Of a stretch of 64,000 nucleotides of DNA, positions 1 to 9,572 are shown one piece after another (position 1 is the first letter of the stretch; every line of letters begins with the position of its first letter). The translations under genes and the position numbers were made by a program. Origin of the DNA: an uncultured Nitrospira sp. (lineage in GTDB: Bacteria; Nitrospirota; Nitrospiria; Nitrospirales; Nitrospiraceae); NCBI GenBank assembly GCA_902500775.1, contig CABVRZ010000005.1:1-64000 (forward strand). Reading direction: 5' to 3'. The notes beneath the pieces were generated by a model. The model searched no databases. It saw nothing but the letters and a program-made list of their open reading frames with translations, and had not been told where the DNA came from.

Positions 1-2
1 GC

Positions 3-911
3 GAGGACGACAAGCTCATCGACATCGTGTGGCGAGCGCAAAACAACTTGCGGAGCGCCGTCGGCGGATTGCCCGACGTCACGGTTCGGACGGCCACTGG
101 TCGATCGGCACCGTTGGCACAGTTCGTCAAGTTTGAAACCGTGTTCGAGGACGGCGTGCGCTGGCGCCGCAATCGTTTTCCGGCTATCTCGGTCCGAGCC
201 GACGTGATGGATGGGAAGCTGGCACCCGACGTGGCGGCGCAAATCATCCCTCAGCTCAAATCCATCCAAGAACAACTGCCGGCCGGGTATTTCATCGAAA
301 CCGGTGCGGCCAAAGAAGACGCCTGGATTGCCCAGAAGTCGATCCTGATTTGGGTACCGCTGGTGGTGATTGCGACGCTCGTTCTGCTGATGGTGCAGTT
401 ACAGAATCTGTCCCGGACCTTCCTCGTGTTCGTCACGGCGCCCTTGGGGGTGATCGGCGCGGCATTCGCCCTGCTGCTGTTCCAGGCACCCTTCGGCTTC
501 GTGGCCCTGCTCGGCATTCTCGCGCTGGCCGGCATGATCATGCGCAACTCGGTGATCCTCGTCGATCAGATCGAACAGGACGAAAAGGCCGGACGCGACA
601 CCTGGTCCGCCATCGTCGAATCGACGGTGCGGCGGTTCCGGCCCATTCTGTTGACTGCAGCGGCCGCCATTCTGGCCATGATTCCGCTGTCGCGCAACGA
701 CTTCTTCGGGCCCCAGGCGATCGCCATCATGGGTGGCCTGACGGTTGCCACCGCACTGACGATCTTCTTTGTTCCTGCACTCTATGCGGCATGGTTCAAG
801 GTCGAACGGACGCCTCAGGTGAAGAGTCAAGAGACTACGCTTCCGTTCGATCCAACGCATAACGATCCGCCGGAGGAACAGTCGGTTGCTGTTCCGGGAG
901 GTGTCGTATGA
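3..911 (+). CDS. RND efflux pump permease, C-terminal part (cut by window edge)
   Basis: The reading frame is open from base 3, so the gene begins upstream and about 300 C-terminal residues are visible. It reads as the last periplasmic stretch and final membrane helices of an AcrB/HAE1-type resistance-nodulation-division pump: a helix after KSILIWVPLVVIA, then a long hydrophobic block with the family signature LAGMIMRNSVILVDQI, and a last pair of helices ending in FFVPALYAAWF. Such pumps export drugs, solvents or metals by proton antiport across the inner membrane. The stop overlaps the start of the outer-membrane channel gene (ATGA), so the two are translationally coupled. Substrate cannot be told from this fragment. 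Confidence 0.93.
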   Translation, partial: EDDKLIDIVWRAQNNLRSAVGGLPDVTVRTATGRSAPLAQFVKFETVFEDGVRWRRNRFPAISVRADVMDGKLAPDVAAQIIPQLKSIQEQLPAGYFIETGAAKEDAWIAQKSILIWVPLVVIATLVLLMVQLQNLSRTFLVFVTAPLGVIGAAFALLLFQAPFGFVALLGILALAGMIMRNSVILVDQIEQDEKAGRDTWSAIVESTVRRFRPILLTAAAAILAMIPLSRNDFFGPQAIAIMGGLTVATALTIFFVPALYAAWFKVERTPQVKSQETTLPFDPTHNDPPEEQSVAVPGGVV

Positions 912-2338
912 AAGCCTGGTATTCAATCCTCATGTTGTCTCTGGCGTTGATGGAGGGCTGTACGCCGACGCGAGTCAGTGACCGCGTGCCGCTCGACGTT
1001 CCGAAGCACTGGCATAACGCCCCTCATGCTCAATCGGTCACAACGCCCAACGATCTCAGCGAATGGTGGAAGGGGTTCGGCGATCCCGTGTTGAATGACT
1101 TGATCGGCCAAGCACTGGCCGCCAATCATGATCTCAGACTCGCCAAAGCGCGTGTGCGTGAAGCCAAGGCCATGACCGTCGTCGCCGAATCGGCGCTCTA
1201 CCCCAGCCTTGATCTGTTCTCGTTCGGCGGTCGGGAAAAGCGCATAGACCGAATCGTCGGGGTGCCGGGTCCGCAGGGCATCGAGTTGATCACGCCCACC
1301 GCCAATCTGATTACCGGTGGACTGGCTGCCCGGTGGGAAATCGACATGTTCGGCAGCAGACATCTTGAAGCGGAGGCTGCTATCGCACAGTCGGCGGGGA
1401 CCGAAGAGGCCTACCGCGCGGTGCAAGTGGGATTATTGGCTCAGGTCGCGACGAATTATCTCGAGCTACGCGGGATACAGCGACGTACTGACATCTTGCT
1501 AGAGAATATTGAGGTCCAGCGTGAACGCTTGAGGGTCCTGCAAGCATTCTATAAAGCCGGCTTGGTCAATGACATGGATGTGGCCCGTCAAGAGACTCTG
1601 CTGCACAGTACGATGGGCACGTTGCCGGTCCTAACAAGCACGGCAAAAAATTTGATCCATCGACTCAGTGTCCTGCTGGGACACATCCCAGCGAGCGTGG
1701 AAAAACAGGTGACTCATTCCATGCCACTGCCTGTCACCCTGCCGAATCTCCCCACGCTTCTCCCGTCGAGTGTGCTGGACCAGAGACCGGATTTGCGGCT
1801 CGCACATACGGAAGTCACTGCGGCCGCCGCCGGCCTCGGTGCGGCACGAGCCAATTTGCTTCCGAAATTCGTTCTGTCGGCGAGCGGCGGGTTCGGCGCC
1901 CTGGCGGTAGGCGGATTTCCTGGTCTGGCAGAAGGTGTGTATGCACTCGGTGCTGGTCTTACGGCGCCGATCTTCAATGCTGGTCGCATCAAAGCTCATA
2001 TCACTGCGGCAGATGCTCGGCTCGATCACGTCGCAGCCAACTACGAGAAGACCTTTCTGCTTGCCTTGGAGGACACGGAAAACGCCTATGTCGCGCATAC
2101 CGCTGCTCTCGAGCGCCGCGACCAGTTGGTCCGGGCCGAGACGGCGGCGGAACGATCCCACACCCACACCCAGGCCTTCTACCAGCGCGGTGCTGCGGAC
2201 TTCCTGTCGGTTCTCGACGCGCAGCGGACAAGGCTTTCAACCAGTGACGAGCGTACCAAGGCCGAAACCGCGGTGCGCGTAGCCTTGGTCTCTCTCTATC
2301 GAGCATTTGGCGGCGGCTGGTCAGACGAACCTCGGTGA
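908..2338 (+). CDS. NodT-family outer-membrane efflux lipoprotein (TolC/OprM-like)
   Basis: A 476-residue outer-membrane factor that would form the exit duct for the RND pump encoded immediately upstream. It starts with a signal peptide and lipobox (LMEGC, Cys18), so it is lipid-anchored. The body has the two repeated OEP halves, seen as LIGQALAANHDLRLAKARVREA near residue 60 and the second-half motif LPSSVLDQRPDLRLAHTEV near 285, with coiled-coil helices rich in Ala and Glu around them. Length is normal for NodT/OprM proteins. The 4-bp overlap with the permease gene shows a shared operon; the membrane-fusion protein presumably lies upstream of the window. Confidence 0.94.
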   Translation: MKAWYSILMLSLALMEGCTPTRVSDRVPLDVPKHWHNAPHAQSVTTPNDLSEWWKGFGDPVLNDLIGQALAANHDLRLAKARVREAKAMTVVAESALYPSLDLFSFGGREKRIDRIVGVPGPQGIELITPTANLITGGLAARWEIDMFGSRHLEAEAAIAQSAGTEEAYRAVQVGLLAQVATNYLELRGIQRRTDILLENIEVQRERLRVLQAFYKAGLVNDMDVARQETLLHSTMGTLPVLTSTAKNLIHRLSVLLGHIPASVEKQVTHSMPLPVTLPNLPTLLPSSVLDQRPDLRLAHTEVTAAAAGLGAARANLLPKFVLSASGGFGALAVGGFPGLAEGVYALGAGLTAPIFNAGRIKAHITAADARLDHVAANYEKTFLLALEDTENAYVAHTAALERRDQLVRAETAAERSHTHTQAFYQRGAADFLSVLDAQRTRLSTSDERTKAETAVRVALVSLYRAFGGGWSDEPR

Positions 2339-2466
2339 CTCGGATCAATGATGATGACAATGTCGAACAAACGCAGAGACTCTCTGCGACGATAGACCAA
2401 CAGAACGGTGATGAATGACCGGTGAACTTCGTGAAACTCACTGTTAACCCATTCAGGAGGAGTACG

Positions 2467-4377
2467 ATGCAAAGACCTCATAAATGCTCTTTTATCATTA
2501 CGACTATTTTTCTGATTGTGGCTGGCCTGTTTGGAAGCGGCTGCACAACAATGCCCCCTTCTTCACCTCACACGTACAATTCGGAATTGGAGTATTTGAA
2601 ATCGCTGCATCAAGCTGGTCCTATTACTGATCCTCAGCTCGTTGTCTTCTTGATGCAGCAGTTCATGAATGCCAACCAGCAGCACGCCGCCATCGCGTTC
2701 TTTGAATCCCTTCTGCAAAAGCACGGAACGCAGCTTTCTCCCGAGCAAACAGGGTTATATCTGAGCGCCTTGGGCGTTCTGCGCGCCTCCTATGCCGATG
2801 AGGTACCCCTATTGAGTCGAATCGCTTGGGTGAATAAGACGATCGAAATCCTCGAGCAGGCGCGGACGCTCACCAAGAACGAATACTTTCTCGTACGATG
2901 GATGATAGGCGTGGTCTATGCGCAGCTCCCTGATCGATTCAACAAAGCCGAAGCCGCTTTGACCGATCTCAAATGGTGCGTGGACAACATCGCGAAGGCA
3001 CCTCATGATGGGTGGCTGCGCGAGCCGTACTATCATCTGGCCGTGCTCTACGAGCGGACCAAAGATCAACAACAGGCGCAAGTCTATTTGCAACTGAGCG
3101 GCCATGACGGTTTCAACAAACCCATCACACTGACTACGCCGTATGCGGTCAATGCCACCAAAGGCTTTACGTTCCATCCCAAGCGATTAAGAGAAATCGT
3201 TCCAGGCAAGGTCTTTAATTTATCTGGTTTTGAGTTCACCGAGTATTATTTCATCGTGTCAAAGGACGGCAAGGAGCTGATATCCATCGACGCCGGCACC
3301 AGGCCTGACGGGGCTCAGGCTGCATACGAGTTCCTGCGGCATCGCTTCCCGGACCTTCCCCCATTGACGACAGTATTGGTGACTCATAGTCACTGGGACC
3401 ATATCGGCGGGCACCGTTATTTCCGCGATTTGGGGCATGTACAGTTCTATGCCAGGGACAACTATCGTCAGGAATTGGAGATCGTTGCCCCAGGCACACG
3501 AGGATTTGGCTACTTTTTCGGCAGCGATTATAAAAATGAGTTCATTGCTGATTTCAAGCCCGATATCACCGTCAGTAAGCATACCGACATCACCGTAGGA
3601 GGAACTCATTTTGCCCTCATTCCAGTTCCCGGTGGAGAAACGATCGATGGGCTCTTTATTCATGTGCCTGAGTATGACACGCTATTCGTCGGTGATTTCA
3701 TCATGCCGTATCTCGGCGCTCCCTTCGTTGAGGAAGGCGACCTCCCGGGGCTCTTCGCAGCCATTGATGTCGTGGTTTCCTTAAATGTTAAACACCTTCT
3801 GCACGGGCATGAGCCGCTGACGCGGATCTGGAGTACTGGGAGCATGCTCGCGAAGCTCAAGCTCCATCTCGAGTGGCTTTACCTGGAAACCCTGAAGGCT
3901 ACTCGGAATGGTATCAGCCGAGCGGCGATCCATCATCAAAATCTGATGCCTCCATTCATCCATCAGAATCCCGAGGTGCACTTCCCCTTTCTCGCCATGC
4001 GAGAGAATGTCATCAATCGAATATACGATCAGAACGTCGGCTACTGGCAGTCCGACCTTCAAGGCATGGACCATCTGAGTCAGGAAGAGTTCGGTTTGTT
4101 ACTCACGCACTATCTAGAGCGTTCAGAGCAACAGCTGGTCAGCGCGACAGAACACATGCTGGAGAGTGGCGACCACGCGCTCGCGGCAAGCACAACGAGA
4201 TGGGCACTGACGCAATATCCGTCCAGTGCGAAATTAAAGGAACTTAAGAAAATGGCCTTCTTGAAGCACAAAGAGAAATACCAAGAGTTCAACCCGTTCA
4301 AGTTTATTATTTACTCGGAGTTTATCCAGCATGGAACACCACAATTGCAGCCTACTTTGCCGACTCAAGGCAAGTAG
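2467..4377 (+). CDS. Metallo-beta-lactamase-fold lipoprotein with helical N- and C-terminal regions
   Basis: The start at 2467 is chosen over an upstream GTG (2422) because a strong AGGAGG precedes it and it gives a clean lipobox signal (LFGSGC, Cys26). The 636-residue product has an alpha-helical, TPR-like N-terminal region (about 40-200), then a metallo-beta-lactamase domain with the zinc motif THSHWDHIGGH (His307, His309, Asp311, His312) and further ligands expected in the GGETIDGLF and HGHEP segments. The C-terminal 150 residues, with VGYWQSDLQ followed by helices, resemble the dimerisation region of alkylsulfatase-type enzymes. It is probably a periplasm-facing hydrolase; the substrate is unknown. 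It follows the efflux genes by 130 bases and may be separately expressed. Confidence 0.85.
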   Translation: MQRPHKCSFIITTIFLIVAGLFGSGCTTMPPSSPHTYNSELEYLKSLHQAGPITDPQLVVFLMQQFMNANQQHAAIAFFESLLQKHGTQLSPEQTGLYLSALGVLRASYADEVPLLSRIAWVNKTIEILEQARTLTKNEYFLVRWMIGVVYAQLPDRFNKAEAALTDLKWCVDNIAKAPHDGWLREPYYHLAVLYERTKDQQQAQVYLQLSGHDGFNKPITLTTPYAVNATKGFTFHPKRLREIVPGKVFNLSGFEFTEYYFIVSKDGKELISIDAGTRPDGAQAAYEFLRHRFPDLPPLTTVLVTHSHWDHIGGHRYFRDLGHVQFYARDNYRQELEIVAPGTRGFGYFFGSDYKNEFIADFKPDITVSKHTDITVGGTHFALIPVPGGETIDGLFIHVPEYDTLFVGDFIMPYLGAPFVEEGDLPGLFAAIDVVVSLNVKHLLHGHEPLTRIWSTGSMLAKLKLHLEWLYLETLKATRNGISRAAIHHQNLMPPFIHQNPEVHFPFLAMRENVINRIYDQNVGYWQSDLQGMDHLSQEEFGLLLTHYLERSEQQLVSATEHMLESGDHALAASTTRWALTQYPSSAKLKELKKMAFLKHKEKYQEFNPFKFIIYSEFIQHGTPQLQPTLPTQGK

Positions 4378-4401
4378 GCGGACGCTCCCTCATGCTGATC
4401 G

Positions 4402-4435
4402 CGCCCATCGCCGATAACCACATCGGCGATGGGCG
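4402..4435. terminator. Perfect 14-bp hairpin after the MBL lipoprotein gene
   Basis: Bases 4402-4415 (CGCCCATCGCCGAT) pair perfectly with 4422-4435 across a 6-base loop. It lies 24 bases after the stop of the MBL lipoprotein gene. The downstream run (GCCTGTCTT) is only weakly U-rich, so it is either a weak intrinsic terminator or an mRNA 3'-end stabiliser. Confidence 0.6.
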
Positions 4436-4562
4436 GCCTGTCTTGGAAGATCCTGTCTCTTGTACGTGATAGGCTGGGTGGGAGTCGAACCCGGTCCTCT
4501 CTTTAAGAGAGCAGTGATCCTCATGGACGTATGATAAACAGTGAGTTTAAGCTGGTGCTGGG

Positions 4563-6014
4563 ATGAAACTTCACACACACATGCGGGTCACACGCATCTC
4601 TGACGAAGTCTGGGAGATTGCGCCGACTGAAAAAGACGGGATGTTGGTCCCGGCTCGGATCTATGCCACGCCGACGATTCTTCAATCGATGGACGCCGGG
4701 GTCTTTGAGCAGGTGACGAATGTGGCCTGTCTTCCAGGCATCAGACGATATGCCTTATGCATGCCGGATGGACATTGGGGATATGGGTTTCCGATCGGGG
4801 GGGTCGCGGCCTGCGATGTCTGCTCAGGGATCATTTCACCGGGTGGAGTGGGGTATGACATCAATTGCGGCATGCGGCTCATTCGGACGGACCTCACTCG
4901 GGAAGATGTGCAACCACGGCTTGAGCAGTTGATGACGGAATTGTTTCGGCGGGTGCCGGCCGGAGTTGGGGCAGGTGGATTTGTGCGACTGAACCATGAC
5001 TCGTTCGAGGATGTCATCACTCAGGGGGCACGTTGGTGCATTGAGCGGGGATTGGGATGGCATCGTGATCTGGATGCGATAGAAGAACGGGGCTGTCTTG
5101 CCGGTGCTGATCCATCAAAAGTTAGCGACCGAGCGAGAGGTCGAGGAATCAATCAGCTGGGGACCCTGGGCTCAGGAAACCATTACCTAGAGGTGCAGGT
5201 GGTCGCCAATGAGAGAGTTTTTGATCGTGAGACCGCCGCTGCTTGGGGGATTACCGGTCACGATCAGATTGTTGTCATGGTGCATTGTGGCTCACGTGGG
5301 TTCGGACATCAGGTAGCGAGTGACTATTTGAAAACATTTGAGCGTGCCATGCGACGATATGGCATTGCCGTGAAGGATCAACAACTCGCCTGTGCGCCAT
5401 TTATGTCGGTCGAAGGACAAGACTATTTTGCCGCCATGAATTGTGCTGCCAATATGGCTTTTGCCAATCGGCAAGTGATTACCCATCAGATTCGAGAGGC
5501 CTTTGCCGCGGTATTTGGTCGATCGGCGGAAGAATTGGGTATGGAGCTGGTGTATGATGTTGCGCACAATATTGCCAAAGTGGAACGGTATCCAGAGGGG
5601 GATCTCGTGGTGCATCGCAAGGGCTCGACTCGAGCATTTGGGCCTGGAAGTCCAGATCTAGCAGAACGGTATCAGGCGACGGGGCAACCGGTCATCTGCG
5701 GTGGGTCCATGGAAACAGGGTCGTACCTGTTGGTCGGGACAGAAAAAGCAATGCGAGACACCTTCGCGTCGTCCATGCATGGATCCGGACGGACGATGTC
5801 GAGAGCCCAGGCAAAGAAAGCTATTCGTGGAGAGCAAGTACGAAGCCAGATGAAACAACAGGGAATTATCGTCAAGGCAGTTTCCATGTCCGGTCTTGCC
5901 GAGGAAGCCGGATTTGCCTACAAGGATATTTCCGAAGTTGTCGAGGCCGTCGACTGTGCGGGCATTACCAAAAAAGTAGCGGAACTGCGTCCGATTGGGA
6001 ACATAAAAGGGTAG
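4563..6014 (+). CDS. rtcB: RtcB-family RNA ligase
   Basis: A 483-residue RtcB protein: the GTP- and Mn-dependent ligase that joins 2',3'-cyclic phosphate or 3'-phosphate RNA ends to 5'-OH ends, used in RNA repair. Diagnostic segments are all present: PDGHWGYGFPIGG, the metal-binding Cys in DINCGMR, GSGNHYLE, HCGSRGFGHQ, VAHNIAK, HRKGSTRA and MHGSGRTMSR, whose His is the guanylylated residue in characterised RtcB. No archease or RNA cyclase gene lies nearby. An ATG six codons further in (4581) is an alternative start; the ribosome site before 4563 is weak. A long gap follows, so it appears to be a single-gene unit. Confidence 0.95.
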   Translation: MKLHTHMRVTRISDEVWEIAPTEKDGMLVPARIYATPTILQSMDAGVFEQVTNVACLPGIRRYALCMPDGHWGYGFPIGGVAACDVCSGIISPGGVGYDINCGMRLIRTDLTREDVQPRLEQLMTELFRRVPAGVGAGGFVRLNHDSFEDVITQGARWCIERGLGWHRDLDAIEERGCLAGADPSKVSDRARGRGINQLGTLGSGNHYLEVQVVANERVFDRETAAAWGITGHDQIVVMVHCGSRGFGHQVASDYLKTFERAMRRYGIAVKDQQLACAPFMSVEGQDYFAAMNCAANMAFANRQVITHQIREAFAAVFGRSAEELGMELVYDVAHNIAKVERYPEGDLVVHRKGSTRAFGPGSPDLAERYQATGQPVICGGSMETGSYLLVGTEKAMRDTFASSMHGSGRTMSRAQAKKAIRGEQVRSQMKQQGIIVKAVSMSGLAEEAGFAYKDISEVVEAVDCAGITKKVAELRPIGNIKG

Positions 6015-6606
6015 TAGTCTTGGCCGGCGACAGAAGACGAAGATGTAGTCCACGTTCGCCGATCTGTGTTTGAGCAGGCCTCCGCTCTTTCGTCAGCATC
6101 CCTCGTGCGCCTTCCAGCGCTCGTGCAACCCCACTGCTACATGCTGGGGTTGCGCTGCGCATCACTGCACCCAAGAATCAGTTCTCTTCCTACTCAGACG
6201 AAATTTCCCAACCGATTTGCTCAACGACATGAAGCGAGTTTTCGTCAAATTCTTTACGCATCAAAAATTGGTGGTATCGTCATGGGTTAGGGCAGATGGT
6301 CGCATAGAGAGCTTGCGGTGCGAATCTATTCTGTTGTCGTCAACTGCATAGCGTGACGATTCAACAGCGTGAGTTGACGTGACCAAGGTTCTTTATGGGA
6401 ATGCACCGCAGTCTCGACAACATATGGCGTGTTGAGCTGACCCAGACCTTCTCTCGTCGTTGCACGAGGCATGAGTCGCCAAGCAAGTTCGAGCACAACA
6501 TCAGTATGTAAACCGAGTGATCCAGGAACTATTGCAGATGGCGGCAGTAGGAATCGTCCGGTAGAGATGATGTGCCAGAAGCCCTTGGAGTAGGAGCAAG
6601 AGTGAA
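6015..6606. other. Intergenic region with one hairpin
   Basis: No convincing gene is seen in this 590-base stretch; the overlapping short frames at 6066-6351 have no ribosome site and no family features. A hairpin at 6125-6153 pairs GCAACCCCA with TGGGGTTGC around an 11-base loop. It lies about 110 bases after rtcB and lacks a U-tract, so its role as a terminator is doubtful. The 3' part presumably holds the promoter of the signalling gene that starts at 6607. Confidence 0.4.
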
Positions 6607-8754
6607 ATGCCAGGAGTAGATGAGAAAAGGGTAGCCGTTGTTCTGGTTGTTGATGATGATGAGTTCATCAGACGATTCGTGGGCGAGGTCCTGGAGCAGG
6701 CCGGGTTTGAGGTGTGCGAAGCATCACATGGCGCACATGCCCTCGAACAATTTGCCGTGCGGCGTTCCGACCTGATCATCATGGATGTGGTCATGCCTGT
6801 GATGGATGGGTTTGCCGCCTGTAAGAATTTGCGCGAGTCGGCAGAGGGGCAACGTGTGCCGATCTTGATGATGACTGCGTTAGATGATGAGGAGTCAATC
6901 GCTCGTGCCTATGCGTATGGTGCTACCGATTTTATCGCCAAACCGACGAATGCGACGATCCTCGTCCATCGGGTCCGGTACATGTTGCGAGGAAGTTCCA
7001 CGCTGAAGGCTCTGCTCCAGAGCGAGGCGCGTCTGGGTTTGGCGCAGCGGATCGCCAAGATCGGTAATTGGGAGTGGCACCCCGCCACAGGGGCGTTTCT
7101 GGTGTCATCGGAACTGTGTCGGTTGATCGGAATTCGCGCACAAGACTTTTCAGGGACGAAAGAGGCGTTTCTGGACCTGGTCCATGTGGATGACCGTGAT
7201 CTGGTCGATCGCGCTCTGCACTCGATTCTTGCGGAACGAATGCCGTGTGACATCGATCACCGGATTGTGTTTCCCCATGGAGGCGAGTTTACGGTGAATC
7301 TACAGGCCGAGGCGGTATTCGATGATCACCTGAAAACGATGACGATCGTGGGGACGGCCAAGGATATCAGTGAACGAAAACGCTCGGAGCGAGAAATCCA
7401 CCGATTGGCCTATTACGATAGTCTCACCGGGTTGCCGAATCGCGTGTTGTTTAAAGATCGTGTCACGCAAGCATTGGCCCATGCACGCCGCTATCGGTCC
7501 ACTCTTGCCGTGCTCTTTCTCGATCTGGACCGATTCAAAGTCATTAACGATACGCTAGGCCATAATATCGGCGATCTCTTATTGAAGCAGGTGGCGGATC
7601 GCTTGGCCGAGTCGGTCAGGCACAGCGATTCTGTCAGCCGGTCGGTGGAAAAAGGCGAAGGTCATGAATTGGCCCGCCTGGGAGGAGACGAATTTACGGT
7701 CTTGTTGACGAACATTCGACAGGTCCAGGATGCAGGGATCGTTGCAAGACGTATCTTGGAGTCGCTGGCACGGTCGTTCTTGATCGATGGTCATGAGGTT
7801 GCAGTCACCACCAGTGTAGGGATTGCGATCTTTCCGACCGACGGAGACTCCGTGGATCAACTCCTGAAGAGTTCCGATGTCGCGATGTATCAGGCCAAAG
7901 AGCGAGGTCGGAACAACGCACAGTTCTACTCGGCGACCATGAATTCCATGGCCGCGGAGCGACTCGAGATGGAAAATGAGTTACGAAAGGCGTTGGATCA
8001 TGGCGAGCTTGTCGTGTATTACCAACCGCAGGTCGATATTCAGACCAATAGGATTTTGGGTGCTGAGGCATTGGTCCGATGGCAGCATCCGTTGCGTGGG
8101 CTGCTGACGCCAGCGGTGTTTCTTCCTGTTGCCAACGAAACGGGCATGATTCGAAAACTGGATGAAGCCGTGCTGGGTATGGCGTGCCGACAAGGCAAAG
8201 CATGGCAAGATGCCGGTTATGTTCCTATTCGCGTGTCGGTTAACATTTCCAATTCTTCCTTTCACGGATCTTCCTTGGTAAGCGCCGTTTCCCGAGCCTT
8301 GGAGGAGTCTCGGCTGCGTGCCGAATTTCTAGAGTTGGAGTTGACCGAGTCGATCGCGATGCGACATGTCGAAACGTCCATTGAGATGCTGCAGCAGTTG
8401 CGGGCGATGGGGGTTCGACTCTCGATCGATGATTTCGGAACCGGCTATTCATCCCTGAGCCATTTGCAGCGATTTCCCCTGAATATGCTCAAAATCGATC
8501 AATCATTCTCATGTGATGTGCCACACAATGTCGCCAATGTATCGATCTCGCGCGCGATTGTCTCCCTCGCACATAGTATGAATTTGACGGTGTTGGTTGA
8601 GGGAGTCGAAAACGAAGAGCAGGTGCGGATGTTTCGGGAGGAGGGGTGTGATCAAGCGCAGGGACACTACTTTGGGCGTCCAATGCCCGCAGACGACTTT
8701 GTGCAACTGCTTGCTCGGGCTGATACGCCTCCACGAGGAAGGCGTGCGGCGTAG
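6607..8754 (+). CDS. Response regulator with PAS, GGDEF and EAL domains (c-di-GMP turnover)
   Basis: A 715-residue soluble signalling protein. Residues 10-130 form a receiver domain with the acidic cluster DDD at 16-18, phosphoacceptor Asp60 in IIMDVVMP and the conserved Lys in AKP. A PAS domain follows (about 145-265; GNWEWHPATG, ending in DISERKR). The diguanylate cyclase domain keeps an intact GGDEF at 359-363, and the phosphodiesterase domain keeps EAL at 487-489 together with DDFGTGYSS, LKIDQSF and VEGVE. Both catalytic signatures look intact, so it may make and degrade c-di-GMP, switched by phosphorylation. The PilZ protein encoded 52 bases downstream is a natural effector. No partner histidine kinase is in view. 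Confidence 0.95.
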   Translation: MPGVDEKRVAVVLVVDDDEFIRRFVGEVLEQAGFEVCEASHGAHALEQFAVRRSDLIIMDVVMPVMDGFAACKNLRESAEGQRVPILMMTALDDEESIARAYAYGATDFIAKPTNATILVHRVRYMLRGSSTLKALLQSEARLGLAQRIAKIGNWEWHPATGAFLVSSELCRLIGIRAQDFSGTKEAFLDLVHVDDRDLVDRALHSILAERMPCDIDHRIVFPHGGEFTVNLQAEAVFDDHLKTMTIVGTAKDISERKRSEREIHRLAYYDSLTGLPNRVLFKDRVTQALAHARRYRSTLAVLFLDLDRFKVINDTLGHNIGDLLLKQVADRLAESVRHSDSVSRSVEKGEGHELARLGGDEFTVLLTNIRQVQDAGIVARRILESLARSFLIDGHEVAVTTSVGIAIFPTDGDSVDQLLKSSDVAMYQAKERGRNNAQFYSATMNSMAAERLEMENELRKALDHGELVVYYQPQVDIQTNRILGAEALVRWQHPLRGLLTPAVFLPVANETGMIRKLDEAVLGMACRQGKAWQDAGYVPIRVSVNISNSSFHGSSLVSAVSRALEESRLRAEFLELELTESIAMRHVETSIEMLQQLRAMGVRLSIDDFGTGYSSLSHLQRFPLNMLKIDQSFSCDVPHNVANVSISRAIVSLAHSMNLTVLVEGVENEEQVRMFREEGCDQAQGHYFGRPMPADDFVQLLARADTPPRGRRAA

Positions 8755-8806
8755 AAGTCTCTGACGTTCGAGAGGGAATCCCGGCAGGGTTCAACAAAGG
8801 AGAGGG

Positions 8807-9163
8807 ATGTCAATGGAGCAACGGAAAGAGAACCGATTCCCTGTTGGATTTCGTAGCTCGTTCAGTTCTGCGAATAGTCTGTCCGGCGATGGGACCTTGA
8901 GCGATCTGTCTATTCGAGGGTGTCAGGTCCGTAGTTTGGTTGAAGTGAATCCCGGGACGGTTTTTCAACTGAGGGTCCAGGTGTCTGATCATGAGTCTCC
9001 CATCGTGGTCTCTCACGCGATCGTCCGGTGGTATCGAGCCGGGAGTTTTGGATGTGAATTTGTGAACCTCGGGGCAGAGGAATGGGCGAGACTCCGTGCG
9101 GTGACGACGGAATTGGAGAAAGAACCTTACCAGAAGACGCAAGACGACAGCGAGACCTCATAA
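8807..9163 (+). CDS. PilZ-domain c-di-GMP receptor protein
   Basis: A 118-residue single-domain PilZ protein. Both halves of the c-di-GMP site are visible: RKENR (RxxxR, residues 6-10) and DLSIRG (D/NxSxxG, 33-38). It starts just after a good AGGAGAGGG ribosome site; a second ATG two codons on is also possible. It sits directly downstream of the GGDEF-EAL gene on the same strand, which suggests the pair is co-expressed and that this protein senses the nucleotide made or removed by its neighbour. What it regulates is not shown by the sequence. Confidence 0.92.
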   Translation: MSMEQRKENRFPVGFRSSFSSANSLSGDGTLSDLSIRGCQVRSLVEVNPGTVFQLRVQVSDHESPIVVSHAIVRWYRAGSFGCEFVNLGAEEWARLRAVTTELEKEPYQKTQDDSETS

Positions 9164-9182
9164 TTCCAATGCCGCAGAGAAG

Positions 9183-9572
9183 TTATGCCGCTCGCGCCTG
9201 GATCTTAGGCCTAAAAATCTTGCAGGCAGACTCCACGCTTTCCTCGGGCGGACCAAGCAGATTAGCGGCGGCATCCCGCTGCTGTTGTCGCGCGAGGCGC
9301 TCAATTTCTCCGGCCTGAAAGCTTGCGGCTAGATCCCCGACTTGTGCGTTTGTTGCTTTCAATAGGTGTGTTCCATCTGTAAGCTTGGCTCCATGTCCTT
9401 CCTGGGTTGCATCATGAATCACTCCAATGAGTCGCCTGGAATCTGAAGAGAGAGAGTGAAAGCATCTTGTGCATGGCATCCGAACGGCCTGCTCGCTCCA
9501 TGACCAGCAGATTCTCCCAGACGGAGTCATCGATGACGGGAATTCCTATGGGAGTTGCCGAGATGCCCTGTT
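9183..9572 (-). pseudogene. Broken Hpt (histidine phosphotransfer) domain gene
   Basis: Two reading frames on the minus strand together read as one Hpt-type domain. The 5' part (about 9572-9440) encodes IPVIDDSVWENLLVMERAG and further helix; the 3' part (about 9445-9183) encodes IGVIHDATQEGHGAKLTDG, then THLLKATNAQVGDL with the likely phosphoacceptor His, and a final helix. A frameshift near 9445 separates them, and a stop follows the first part. The 5' end is cut at 9572, exactly where the repeat at 9573-9780 begins, so the N-terminal portion is missing. I read it as the C-terminal remnant of a phosphorelay protein, perhaps a former partner of the response regulator upstream. Confidence 0.6.

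Noticed and set aside
4476-4515. tRNA-like stretch on the minus strand (GGGTTCGACTCCCA beside a CTCTC/GAGAG stem)
   Set aside because: The T-loop-like part has only three paired stem bases, and no acceptor or D arm can be formed, so there is no cloverleaf.
6066-6351. Two overlapping short plus-strand frames
   Set aside because: No ribosome site, no recognisable residues, and composition unlike nearby genes.
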